Positions 48,063 through 58,591 of a stretch of DNA of 64,000 nucleotides are shown here, piece after piece (positions within the stretch are counted from its first letter, which is position 1; every line of letters starts with the position of its first letter). The position numbers and the translations under genes were made by a program. The stretch spans positions 1,425,232-1,489,231 of the forward strand of contig JAJVDF010000016.1 in the NCBI GenBank assembly GCA_022410635.1, in the 5' to 3' direction. This DNA is from Tretioscincus oriximinensis. Its lineage: Eukaryota > Chordata > Lepidosauria > Squamata > Gymnophthalmidae. Under the pieces are notes generated by a model. That model saw only the letters and a list, made by a program, of their open reading frames with translations, had not been told where the DNA came from and did not search any database.

Positions 48063-48113
48063 ATCTAGTAAGCACAACATGAAATCTGTCAATTTTTATA
48101 ACAACCTGGTGTG
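48063..48113 (-). repeat. 51-bp inverted repeat, right copy
   Basis: Exact reverse complement of 47591-47641, starting ATCTAGTAAGC immediately after the hAT-like right end. Confidence 0.9.
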
Positions 48114-48867
48114 ACTTTTGATACACTTTGATATGCGTGTCATAGGTTAGCCATCACTGTAATGGATTATTGGTTAAGCAGGAAAACAACTGTCAAACTG
48201 CCATATAAACTTACTGTGGAAAGGCTATGATATGTGGATAGCTTTTGTATGAAACGGATGAATTAAGGGAACCTGATACTAAAAACAAACTATCCAATAG
48301 CATTTGAGATACTTCCTGCTGACAACCCACAAACAAAATGATTGATAAGAGTCATGTGGATAGAAATTCTCATTTGTCAGGAGCTGACAGATCGGCAGAA
48401 CTCAAGTAAAGGTATGAATGTGGCAAATTAAAGTGATAAATCAATATGGTAACTACCAGGAATAAACAAATGCAATATGGATGCAGCCCATTTTATTATC
48501 CTAGTTAGTTCTGCCTTCAAGGTAGAGTTTATTAATATTTTTTTTAATTTTAAGCCAAATTTTAATCACCCCACACACAGTTGTTTCTTGTATTTAGGTC
48601 ATTCNAGAATGAAAAAAAAGATAGATAAAAGGTTCCCCCCTTATTCTGAATTGCACCCAGTGCAGAAGGGGCCTTTATTAATGGTATGGAAATAATTAAA
48701 TGGAACCTGTGAATTTAAGTATTGTAATTTAATGGAAGATTGAGAAGAGATGATTAAAACTATTCATTTCCAAGGTGTCTGAAGTTGCTCCCAGCTTTCT
48801 TTAGTTGGGACCCTTTAGTTTGGTTTGGGAGGAAGAAAATGAAAATTCTGATTCTTCTCCTCAAACT

Positions 48868-48930
48868 ATTTATATATTTTTTCCCTTATATCCTGCCCTA
48901 TACCCGAAGGTCTCAGGCTGGCCAACAATA
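48868..48930 (-). repeat. SINE B 3'-end fragment (minus strand)
   Basis: CCTGCCCTATACCCGAAGGT then CTCAGGCTGGCC matches the reversed 3' end of SINE B. Confidence 0.6.
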
Positions 48931-49500
48931 AAAGCAGTAATAGAAAACAGACATACTAAAACTGTATCTGAAGATGGGAAAGAAAATGTCATTTCTTCAA
49001 CCAAAGGCCAACTAGACTTTCTAGCCCCACTGTGCTGGCAGACTATTTTGAGGATAGAAACATCCACCTCTGGGCTGGAAAATGGAGTATTGACACACAC
49101 ACATACCGCCCCAGTTCAATATCTGGCATACCCAAAAGAGGTGTGCTGATGGGTAGTCTACAGAGGCTTCCTTTGTATACCGTCATAGCAGCTGTTTTCA
49201 GTCCTTCCTGCAAAACTCATCTTTTTCTAATTAACCCTTCTTGTCCAGTAATGATGTGAAACGACACACATTTTGTATTCTATTTGCTTCTCGTAAATCA
49301 GAGGTAACCAAAATATTGATCGCCAGATAATATAGGCTATGAATCCTATCATTCTTGACTATTGACACGGAGAAAGCATAAAGAAGATTNAAAAATTGTA
49401 TTATGACCCATTTGTAGATGATGGTTTCTTCTCGTAACTACGGTCCTGGTTGAAGATTGTGAAAAGCAGAGCCTTTATTTTTGTCCTTCTTATTTTCCAG

Positions 49501-49554
49501 TCGACCTCAAAGACAAAGAAGAGAAACGCATGAAGAATCACATAAGCAAGGCAG
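49501..49554 (+). CDS. GABRR1: GABRR1 exon 2
   Basis: A 54-bp exon between TTCCAG and GTATGT. It encodes RPQRQRRETHEESHKQG with split codons at both ends (AG|T). This is the basic, poorly conserved N-terminal stretch specific to rho1 and is close to the mammalian RPQRQRREVHED segment. It has no counterpart in other GABA-A subunits. It is in phase with exons 1 and 3. Short but well supported by splice sites and phase. Confidence 0.92.
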
Positions 49555-50376
49555 GTATGTTAGTTATATGGACAGGACACTTTCCCTTTCCCTTTGCATA
49601 AGTGAACTATTTTCCATAAGTGGGGAAAGGACTCAGCAGAAAAAAGCAATGTCTTGTTTGCATAGCCTCAGTGAGGCGTTTTTTGACACTGTCACATACA
49701 TGCTATTCAAAAATCTTTAGTCCTGAAGAACAGGACTGAAAACAAGAATAGGCTTGTCTAGTTTTCAGTCACATTTAAAACCTGTTTTTCTGGGGCCCAC
49801 CGGCATGTGGATGACCAAGCTCTGTACCAAGATAAGAGTCCAGAATAAGGCTCCGTGGGGACAGGAGTAATAACTGAGAATAAATTATCTCATTGAATTT
49901 GAGAATTACAGATAATGAAGTGGAAGAAGCTTACTTTCCAAAGGCCAAGAAAAAAATAACAGTTTGGGCAGAGGAATTTGAAGGAATAATTGCAGTGCTG
50001 AGTGAGACAGATTTTCTAGGATTTGAGGAATTTTGGAATGCACTTTATATGTGGCTAATTTAGCATTTGAAGAGTGATTGGTTCTAAACCTATCCATCAC
50101 CCACTTGGAGAACTGGACTCCCAAACTATTATGATTTCTACCACTTCGTTCTGTGCTTCAATCTTTTCTGGCATTCTTTTACTGAACCCGGTTGAACTTA
50201 CTTCTAAAAAAATTCTGTCTGTCATTGAACCCAATGGCCTTCCTACTCACTCCTGAAAATGACTGTTTGCAAACACTGAACCAAGAAAAACACTGACATA
50301 AAACTGTAGCTTCAAGGAACTTAAAAGAGTTAATGAAAGGTAGATTATGGATATGTATTATTCCTCTTCAATATAG
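49555..50376 (+). other. GABRR1: GABRR1 intron 2
   Basis: An 822-bp phase-2 intron. It contains a partial MITE-like piece at about 49793-49865 (GGCATGTGGATGACCAAGCT, then AATAAGGCTCCGTGGGGACA) related to 33223-33368. Nothing else is recognisable. Confidence 0.85.
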
Positions 50377-50483
50377 TTCAATACTGAAAAGAAGTCCTGA
50401 TATTACGAAATCACCACTGACAAAATCGGAGCAACTTCTGAGAATAGATGACCATGACTTCAGCATGCGACCAGGTTTTGGAG
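50377..50483 (+). CDS. GABRR1: GABRR1 exon 3 (start of extracellular domain)
   Basis: A 107-bp exon between ATATAG and GTATGA. It encodes SILKRSPDITKSPLTKSEQL, then LRIDDHDFSMRPGFG and the first base of a Gly codon. LLRIDDHDFSMRPGFGG is the rho1 signature just before the 68-bp exon. The phase joins exactly to exon 4 at 56435. Confidence 0.95.
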
Positions 50484-50780
50484 GTATGATGAATTAAATT
50501 ATTCTTACGTTCTCTTTCCTTCTTTATCTGAAGAACAACACTCCCGGGCAAAANTTCACCATTATGTTTATCACATTTATTTTTGCTCTGAAAGTATTAA
50601 ACAGAATATGTCCAAGATAACACATTATCAGACTGGATTGAGTGACCGTACTGCAAATGAATATTATATGCATTTGACAAATATATGCTCCTGTGTCATC
50701 AGGGTCTTTTAAAAAAATACAAATCAGTGTATTTGGTTTTTCATCATCTGTAGTGCTAAAAGTTGTGGTATTGCATATCT

Positions 50781-50853
50781 TTGATAGTAATCTCACTCAT
50801 AGGCCGTAGTGCCATATATGATTTTAAATCATCTTTAATTCTGAAGAACTGAA
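50781..50853 (+). repeat. 73-bp direct repeat, copy 1
   Basis: Matches 51258-51330 at 72 of 73 positions (GATAGTAA versus GATACTAA). It immediately precedes the foldback left arm. Confidence 0.9.
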
Positions 50854-51231
50854 GGGTGGTTCATAATCTGCCATAACCTACACTTTCATGCAGATGGTAG
50901 AACCCTATCCCAACATATATCCCAAAATAAAGCCTACTGCAGAAAGCCTTAGATATAATGATTGTCAAATCCTTGATTAGTTTAAATAATGTTTTAATGC
51001 CTATTCTTTTTGAAATTTCAAGTCACTTTTCTGGTGAAACACTTTCAAAAAAGGCTGAAGACTTGAAATTTAAAAAAGAATAGGCATTAAAACATNNTTT
51101 AAANTAANCAAGGATTTGACAATCATTATATCTAAGGCTTTCTGNAGTAGGCTTTATTTTGGGATATATGTTGGAATAGGGTTCTACCATCTGCATGAAA
51201 GTGTAGGCTATGGCAGATTATGAACCACCCT
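50853..51231. repeat. Foldback with 172-bp arms
   Basis: Arms 50853-51024 and 51060-51231 are near reverse complements of equal length with a 35-bp loop. Matching blocks: GGTGGTTCATAATCTGCCAT with ATGGCAGATTATGAACCACC, and ATTTGACAATCATTATATCT with its mirror. The right arm contains five n bases. No ORF. Confidence 0.85.
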
Positions 51232-51257
51232 ACAATGCATAGAGTAGAACCCTATAT

Positions 51258-51330
51258 TTGATACTAATCTCACTCATAGGCCGTAGTGCCATATATGATT
51301 TTAAATCATCTTTAATTCTGAAGAACTGAA
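51258..51330 (+). repeat. 73-bp direct repeat, copy 2
   Basis: Second copy of 50781-50853, 26 bp after the right foldback arm. Confidence 0.9.
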
Positions 51331-51587
51331 AACAAGACAAATTGGGGTAATGGGGGTCTCCTGGGTTTTATCCTGTTTTTCACTCTAGTTTGTCAAAGGC
51401 ATACTAGGGTTTTGTGTGAGTTTATTTAATTATTTTTTAATAAATTAATTTTATTAATAACATCAAACATGAAAAACCTTCAACATATATAAACAAATGT
51501 CAAACAGCTCAAAATAAATGCATAACAAAATGCTAAGGTATCGTGCGAAGACTCTGGGATTTCTTATCCTAAGGAAATATTTAGTAG

Positions 51588-51642
51588 TTTGTTCCAGACC
51601 CGATGACCTTAGAAGTCTCTTTCAATTCTATGATTCTATAAT
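51588..51642 (+). repeat. CR1 3' terminus (classical ATTCTATGATTCTAT type)
   Basis: GATGACCTTAGAAGTCTCTT then TCAATTCTATGATTCTAT is the canonical CR1 3' end known from birds and other reptiles. It differs from the TTCTTATG-ended CR1-type family elsewhere in the window. Confidence 0.75.
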
Positions 51643-51924
51643 TTAATGATTTTATTAATATTCCCAAGCACTTTCTGTATTAAGCTTTATTTGGGGATAT
51701 ATCTTGAAATATAGGGTTCTACTCTATGCATTTCATTGTAGATTTTTTCATATTAATATGAAGATTCTACATTCATTGATACACAAGAAGAAATTTATTT
51801 TCAAAGGAGATCAATTGAAATTAAAAGAGCATCAAAAATTTGATCTTAACAGACCTGACACCTAGAATATATCTTCTTTCTGATTGATGAGCTCATTCTG
51901 AGGCAATAGAATGGGCTCTCAAGT

Positions 51925-52160
51925 CAACCCAGCTATTCAAAAGCAAGAATTGCAAGAAATTGCAACTGANTGCAAGTAGATAAAACGGGAACCACCACAG
52001 CCTGGTGGGGNAGATAGAATGTAAGCCTTCAGGCAAAATACACTTGTAAGCTGCTTTGAGTTCCTTTGAAAGGAAAGAAAAACGGGGTATAGGTTCTTCT
52101 TCTTCTTCTCCTTTTCCTCCTCCTCCTCCTCTTCTTCTTCTTCTCCTCCTCCTCCTCGCC
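51925..52160 (+). repeat. SINE A, 5'-truncated (plus strand)
   Basis: Starts at CAACCCAGCTATTCAAAAGC, passes GGGAACCACCACAGCCTGGT and CTTGTAAGCTGCTTTGAGTT, and ends in a CTT/CCT tail. Confidence 0.82.
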
Positions 52161-52432
52161 TCCTTCCCATCTTCCCACTGTTTCTTCCCTCCTTCCTCTC
52201 TTTCCCTTCCCTCCCCCTCCCACTATTTGAAATTGGGAACCCTAAGTTAGGAAAATAAGTGACACTTTTTAACATTCATTATTATGTGGCATATTGCTTT
52301 ATTTCATTTTTTACTAAATATGAGAAATAAAGGAACGAAGACAGGATACAACACAGATTATGTTTTGAAGGGGTGCAATTACATGATTCACTCACTCTGA
52401 AGGAGGAGCTAATGTCAGAATATTAAAGTTAA

Positions 52433-52500
52433 GCAGGCACAAATGGCTCAGCTGGCTAAGAGACAGTCCTTTATTTGAGCGACCAGGTTTCGAGCTCACA
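52433..52500 (+). repeat. SINE A head fragment (plus strand)
   Basis: GCAGGCACAAATGGCTCAGC then GGTTTCGAGCTC: the tRNA-like head only. The SINE body does not follow. Confidence 0.6.
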
Positions 52501-54261
52501 GAGAATACTGGGAATTGTAGTAAGGCAAGCACAGCAGTGTCTTATGGGGCTTGTCATGTGACGAGATTGCTAAGCAATGTATCAGAGCAGCATGGAAACT
52601 TGAGATAGGGGAGGCAGGATCGCGGGCGCATTTTTACGGACTTTAAAAGAAATAATGTGGCTAAACATGTGGTGGGGAAGGACCTTTGAATTGTTCTTTG
52701 TTGATGTTTCTCTTCTAGTATTGTATTTGCATAATGTAGAAAATGGTAGTTTGGGATGGAATGACCATCTGTCAGTCAGGAAAGCGTAGATAAATGACAA
52801 CATTATTAATCCCGTGAGGTATAGGAAAACATGTTTCTTTAATCCTCTAGTCTGAAAGCTTCATTTTATCCCTCACCGAGGAATGTTATTATTATCAAAT
52901 GCTGAATACACACTATCCAAGTATGTTCACTACAAAAATTTTCACCTGGAAAACTGCAACACAATGTTCACATTTAAAGAAATCTCATGATCTTTTATTA
53001 CATTATCTTTTGTAAAAGGATCTATACATGATGTTTGCTAATATAATTCATAGTAAAGCTAAAATTCTAAGATTTTGACTCCCACATTTAGGTAGAAAAT
53101 TCAGAGACAGAAACAATTTTCTAAATTCGTACATGTAAGTTTATCACTCGATGCTTGAAACATTGTAGAGGGTTACAAGTACAAACTAATCCAAGTTGTG
53201 GTGTTATGGTTTAATAGTAAATTTAGGGTACACAGTATATAATTATAATGTATAATGTATATAATATAATTAAAGTACTTAGATCTTCACTGCTCACCAT
53301 CATCAAACACAAAAATCACAATGAAATCCTATTGTAAATCCTAGTTTACAATTGGCTGATCAACAGATTCAGTTTCACAAGGCAGGGTTGCGTCTTGGGA
53401 GTTGTCATGNGTGATGTCCATAGTGTTATAGCTGGATATTGCGTTATGAAACCTGCAAAAAGTTATTAGCTAAACATCCATGGTGACAACCTTTTCTAGT
53501 GGCATCAGCTGAAGTTCCACAACCCCGTATAATAATGTGAAAAAAACGATGTGTGAATGCAGTCTCAGTTAAAGATTTCTCTGTGTGAATCAGTTACAGA
53601 GATTTTCAGCACACGTCAACAGTATCGGAACATCATTATGCGACTGGTAACAAATTAAGGAAAAACAAGCTGCATAGTTGTGTTGTAGACTCTACAGTCT
53701 GTTAAGATTTTACAACAGTTGTGTTCCAATATATCCTTGTAAATATCACAATTAAAAGAAGACTGAAGGAACAGTAAATAAACAACTCTAACAATTTAAA
53801 ACTTGTGAAATTCAAAAGACAATATTATAACCCTAAATTTAATTTTAGCTGTGCCCTCACTTACTTCCTCAATGCAAGTAGGAAGAGTCTTGGATATCCT
53901 ATCTCCATTTTTGGCAGCACAGTGTGTTTGCCAAATAACATGGTTAGAGAGGGTGGGTGGGTACAAAGAAGTAACTGGCACACAAAAGACATATTTCCAT
54001 AGCTATGCCCTCTCCCAGTTACCTCTAATTACATCCCATGGTACTTATTTTCTTAACACCTTTCATTTGTCCTTTGTTGCTCAGTGGTGTTTATCTATTC
54101 AAAAGTTCAGCTGAGTCCTTATGTGCTTTGATCTATGATACTTGTTGGCAGTTAATAATAAATCTGTAGAACACNATATATCAAGACAAAGCCCTCCATT
54201 ACTATTTTCCCCTGGCTTAGGGTGAATCCACACGGCAGAATAATATCTGAATGGGAGCACC

Positions 54262-54465
54262 ATCTAGGTCAGACCTGGGCAAGGGGCGGCCCGAGGGCCA
54301 CATGCGGCCCTCCTACTGTCTCTGACCGTCCCGCCCCTCTTAGCTCAGAGTTATATACAGTATTGGGTAGAACTGAGTTAACTATATTAATCTGGCCCTC
54401 TAAAACCACCCCAATTTCCCATGCGGCCCCTTGGGAAAAATTAATTGCCCACCCCTGATCTAGGT
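54262..54465. mobile_element. hAT-like MITE with exact 8-bp target duplication
   Basis: The 188-bp core 54270-54457 starts CAGACCTGGGCAA and ends TTGCCCACCCCTG. ATCTAGGT flanks it on both sides (54262-54269 and 54458-54465). The eight-base duplication with CAG...CTG ends is the hAT hallmark. The interior carries GCGGCCC-rich blocks at both sides and no ORF. Confidence 0.88.
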
Positions 54466-54724
54466 GATGCTACTGTACATCCTCATGAGTTGCCAGTGAT
54501 CCACTTGCTATAACCTTGCATTTTCCCCACAACTTTTGGGAGTGGAGAAAGTCTGATTTTGTGGTAGAGTGCTCTAGAATCCTCTCCTAAAACCCCATGT
54601 GTTGTCATTATTTGTTGCCAAGTCAAGATCTTGGCCGAAGTCACATGAGATCACACTCCCAACAGTGAATCAGGGAGGTGTGGCATCACACGAGAGCCGT
54701 GTCACCATAACCATAGATCCTTGT

Positions 54725-55948
54725 CAATCCGGCTTCAGGGGGGGGTTCGGCACCGAGACAGCCTTGGTCGCCCTGATGGATGACCTACTCCAGGAGAGAG
54801 ACAGGGGCACTGGGTCCCTGTTGATACTCNTGGATCTCTCAGCGGCTTTTGATACCATCGACCATGGTATCCTTCTGGAGCGTCTTCGGGGGCTGGGACT
54901 GGGAGGTACTGTCCTGCAGTGGTTCTCTTCCTACCTCCGGGGACGACTCCAGAAGATAGCAATGGGGGACTGCGTATCAACACCCTGGGTGCTCTCGTGT
55001 GGAGTGCCTCAGGGTTCGATCCTGTCTCCCNTGCTCTTTAACATCTACATGAAGCCGCTGGGGGAGGTCATCAGGCGGTTTGGAGTAGGGTGCCATCAAT
55101 ATGCTGATGACACCCAGCTCTATCTCGCCATGCCATCAGAATCAGGTGAGGCGGTGGCGGTGCTGGACCGCTGCCTGGAGGNGGTCAAGGGCTGGATGGG
55201 ATCTAACAAANTGAGGCTGAACCCTGACAAGACGGAAGTGCTATTGGTTAAGGGATCCCGTGTCCAGAAACTTGATAGACTCCCTGTTCTTGACGGAGCA
55301 GGTTTGCTCCAGAAGGAACAGGTGTGTGATCTGGGTGTCCTTCTTGACTCGTCACTGTCACTGGAAGGTCAAGTGGCAGCGACAGCTAGAACGGCATTTT
55401 CCTACTTACNACTGGTCCGCCAGTTGCGGCCGTTCCTGGACAGGGGGTCTTTGGCCACGGTTCTTCATGCTCTGGTAACCTCCAGATTACACTACTGCAA
55501 TGCACTCTACGTGGGGCTTCCCTTGAAGACGGTTCGGAGGCTGGAGCTAGTGCAGAATGCAGCAGCTCGTCTGCTGTCGGGTGTGTCTGGCCGGACGTCC
55601 ATCACGCCGGTCCTCAAAGAACTGCACTGGCTACCTATTCGCTACCGAGCCCAATTCAAGGTGCTTATACTGACGTATAAAGCCCTAAACCGTTTGGGTC
55701 CTGAATACTTGAGGGAACGCCTTTTCCCATATAGTCCCGCCCGGTCTCTGCGATCAGAAGGAGAGGGCCTTCTAGTCGTCCCCTCCTGCTCTAGGATAAG
55801 GGGGGCGGGGGCGCGGGGAAGAGCTTTCTCGGTGGTGGCCCCGATACTATGGAATGGCCTCCCCCCGGAAGCACGCCTAGCACCATCTTTACAATCTTTT
55901 CGGCGCCTGGTAAAGACCTGTCTCTTCACCCGGGCCTTTTCGGGTTAG
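54725..55948 (+). pseudogene. L2 reverse transcriptase ORF, N-truncated but uninterrupted
   Basis: About 407 codons without a stop. RT motifs in order: [40 protein letters not shown] (catalytic-Asp motif), [12 protein letters not shown], and YADDTQLYL, whose YADD lies at 55100-55111. The thumb and C-terminal region follow, with FKVLILTYKALNRLGPEYL and APILWNGLPPEARLAPSLQS. The apurinic endonuclease domain is missing. Ambiguous bases give unknown residues at four or five codons. The Met at 54599 lies in host-element sequence and is not a real start. The absence of frame breaks suggests a fairly recent insertion. Confidence 0.88.
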
Positions 55949-56115
55949 CTCCCCCATCAGAGGATGACATTTTAAATTCTTGTGTTTCTTTTATGGTTTT
56001 AATGTTGTGAAGGTCATGACGACCTGAATTTTTAACTTTTGTAAGCCGCCCTGGACACCTTCGGGGGGAAGGGCGGGGTAAAAATCTTTAAAATAAATAA
56101 AATAAAAATAAATAA
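54725..56115 (+). mobile_element. L2-clade LINE, 5'-truncated
   Basis: The open frame starts abruptly in the RT domain and runs to a stop at 55948. A short 3' UTR follows, with GTAAGCCGCCCTGGACACCT, TCGGGGGGAAGGGCGGGGTA and a tail of AAATA units. The GTAAGCCGC...GGCGGGGTA 3' end is the same kind as that of SINEs A and B in this window. Confidence 0.88.
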
Positions 56116-56434
56116 CAACAGCATACCACACTTTACCACGGCAGCAACGTGCTCCTCACAAGTAGGCCACCGCCAACCCTGCACAAGAATNAGGTATGTG
56201 TGATCAGGGGGAGAGATGGCTTATGCCCAGGATGGCGTGATATCCCGGGCTATATGTCTCCCTGTGGATGTGGCCCTAGTCTAGTTCTTTAAGACTGAAG
56301 TTGGATTAAAGGTTTGTGTCGGAACAGCACCTTACATTAATGAGCCATTACAAAATTTTAGGTACTAATTCTTCCTCTGCATTTTNAAAAATAATATTCT
56401 GATGGGTTATATACTGTGTTCTATGTTTTTATAG

Positions 56435-56502
56435 GCCCTGCCATCCCTGTTGGAGTAGATGTACAAGTTGAAAGCTTGGATAGTATTTCAGAAGTTGATA
56501 TG
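56435..56502 (+). CDS. GABRR1: GABRR1 exon 4
   Basis: A 68-bp exon between TTATAG and GTAAGT. The protein, PAIPVGVDVQVESLDSISEV then DM, is identical to that of the GABRR2 exon at 9036, with only a few synonymous differences in the DNA. It is the first beta-strand region of the extracellular domain. Assignment to rho1 rests on joining the rho1-specific exon 3 and the exon 5 variant downstream. Confidence 0.96.
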
Positions 56503-57782
56503 GTAAGTGTCAGGTTGATTACTTAGATACAAAAGTATAAATCAATATTGAAACATAATATTAATTAATGAACCACAATAAATGTGCAGCTTCTTACTTC
56601 AACTAAGTGGTAAAAATTTTGAGGAGAAAATGGATGGAAAGAAATTTCCGAATATTTATCACATTTTTATAGTACCTTGTTGTTGTAACTGATGTTCAGA
56701 AGAAAGCAAGTAGTTCCCTCCATGTTCCATAATCAAGAGCAAGATCCTGAAAGCTACCAACAGATCTGGTTTCATTAGTTGTATTCGAATATTCCCAGAA
56801 GGGAAAGAATTGTCCTTTTTTGGGCCATACTAATTCAGAAATACAAACCAGTGAATAAGAGTGAAAACTGAGATTGCATGAGAAGATCTAAATGTGTTTC
56901 AGAATTATTAAAGACAGGATGCCAGTTCCACTGTATAAATCAGTGGTGAGAAAAATTAATTATATTCAAATTAGGAATACATTTTTGATGATTGATTGAA
57001 ACATTGGAAAATCTCCCATCCTGATCCCCAATTATTCCACCTCTCCTCACTATTTCCCCCTCCTCTCCAAGTCTTGCTACATACCTGCTTTGCTCTTATT
57101 CCCAACCTCAAAGTTGTTACCACGCTTTTAAGAGCCAATTTAATTCAACTAGCACTTAAAAAGAACGTAGTAAGTGTAGTGGTTAGTGTTGGACTCTTAT
57201 CTGGTAATCTCCCGGTTTGATTCCCCACTCCTCCATGAAAGTTAGTTGGGTGACCTTGAGCCCACCTCAGTTCTTTATAATTCTCTCAGCCCCACCTTCA
57301 CAGGGTGTATGTTATGAAGAAAGCAACCAAAGCTATGTGCACCACCCTTTGGTTGGCTGCTCTGAGACCTTCGGGTATAGGGCAGGATATAAGTACAAAC
57401 AAACAAACAAACAAATAAATAAAATTAATGGAATGTAACCAGGACCACAGTTTGACTCTGGGAAACACTTAGATTTTTGTTGCTAAATCCAACACAATGT
57501 AAATTCAGACATTCTCAGATCATGCATTGTCAAGCCCTCTATCACAAGTATGCAATATTTGCAATTAAACTTGCAAACAATAATAGATGAAACTTCTACT
57601 TTTACAAAGGAGTTGTAGAGATAAATTTTGTGCGTTCAGAGTTTCACTTTTCCTTCGTGATTTTGTTAAACATTTCTAATTTTAAAAACTACTTGAAAGT
57701 TTTTTTATTTTATTTTCATTTTTTTCTTGTGACATGGTACTAAATTTTTCTACTTTGTCCCTCATGTTTTGATTTACCTTAG
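56503..57782 (+). other. GABRR1: GABRR1 intron 4
   Basis: A 1.28-kb phase-0 intron containing a SINE B copy (57168-57424). The rest has no recognisable element. Confidence 0.85.
57168..57424 (+). repeat. SINE B (plus strand)
   Basis: GTAGTAAGTGTAGTGGTTAG, then CCGGTTTGATTCCCCACTCC, TCTCTCAGCCCCACCTTCAC and GAGACCTTCGGGTATAGGGC with an (AAAC/AAAT)n tail. Confidence 0.87.
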
Positions 57783-58006
57783 GATTTCACCATGACACTT
57801 TACCTCAGACATTACTGGAAAGATGAAAGATTATCCTTTCCAAGTACAAATAACCAAAGTATGACCTTTGATGGCCGACTGGTGAAAAAAATCTGGGTGC
57901 CTGATATGTTCTTCGTACATTCCAAGCGCTCTTTTATCCATGACACCACTACAGATAACGTGATGCTACGGGTCCAGCCAGATGGGAAGGTACTTTACAG
58001 CTTGAG
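57783..58006 (+). CDS. GABRR1: GABRR1 exon 5 (agonist-site loops D and A)
   Basis: A 224-bp exon between CCTTAG and GTAAAA, same length and phase as GABRR2 exon 5. It encodes DFTMTLYLRHYWKDERLSFP, then STNNQSMTFDGRLVKKIWVP, then DMFFVHSKRSFIHDTTTDNV and MLRVQPDGKVLYSLR. DMFF and VQPDGKVLYSL are the rho1 states; rho2 has DVFF and VFPDGHVLYSM. TLYLR (loop D) and VPDMFF (loop A) contribute to GABA binding by family homology. NQS is a glycosylation sequon at the position of NKS in the paralogue. Confidence 0.97.
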
Positions 58007-58591
58007 GTAAAAAGGAGTTTGCAATAATCTTTGATTTAGAATCACATAGAATGCAAGATTTATTTTCTTTCACTTTTGGGGGTGTGAATTCTCATGAGAA
58101 ATGGCCCAAATTCATAAGATACCCACAAGATCACCAAATCTGAATGATTTGCNTCTAGCAATCTATATTCATAACAAGGGATAAAGAGAGAGTAATCTGA
58201 TGGATTGAGCCAGGAGAGTTCAGGTGAATTTGAGGTCCAAATACTGAGCAGATATTTCAGTTTCTTATTGTCCCATTATTTTTATGTTTTANCTGCTTTT
58301 TCTTGCTGTGCTAACAGAATTGTGGCATAGATTCAACCTCAGCTAAGCATCCTGGGCCTTATTCCATTCTAGGACTATGCTATCCACATATAATTCTGGA
58401 ATAGTGCAGGTCCTAGGATAAGACCCAGTGTAGAAAAGTCCTTGGTCCCTTCCACAGATGATACGCAACAATATGATAGCAATTCCTGGATCTTTAAAAT
58501 TAACTAATTCATGTATAATTCTCATAGTAGTGTATTTATTTAAAAAGGACTGTCAAGAAGGAAGGGAGTACCAGAAAAAAGCAGGAGAAAA

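Larger units (their letters stand above)
37015..49500 (+). other. GABRR1: GABRR1 intron 1
   Basis: A 12.5-kb intron that splits a serine codon (AG|T). It contains SINE A copies (38690-39118, 39165-39475, 46363-46720), SINE B copies (46930-47144, fragment about 48868), CR1 fragments (40436), a LINE 3' end (41692), a Penelope terminal fragment (41429), a MITE (42068), microsatellites (44278, 46258) and a hAT-like element with flanking inverted repeats (47591-48113). No host ORF with a recognisable domain is present. Confidence 0.85.
54220..56276. mobile_element. DNA transposon hosting a hAT MITE and an L2 copy
   Basis: The left end GGGTGAATCCACACGGCAG and right end CTGTGGATGTGGCCC are imperfect inverted repeats flanked by TA (54218-54219, 56277-56278). 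The left interior resembles the 11095-11462 element. Two younger insertions split it: a 188-bp hAT-like MITE and a 5'-truncated L2. The element itself is probably only about 450 bp. Confidence 0.6.
50484..56434 (+). other. GABRR1: GABRR1 intron 3
   Basis: A 5.95-kb phase-1 intron. It contains a foldback with a direct duplication (50781-51330), a CR1 terminus (about 51588-51642), SINE A pieces (51925, 52433) and a nested DNA transposon/hAT/L2 cluster (54220-56276). The 52.5-54.2 kb stretch has no recognisable element. Confidence 0.85.

Noticed and set aside
54599..54724. N-terminal part of the 449-codon L2 open frame
   Set aside because: L2 similarity starts near 54725; the upstream codons lie in the older host element and are open by chance.
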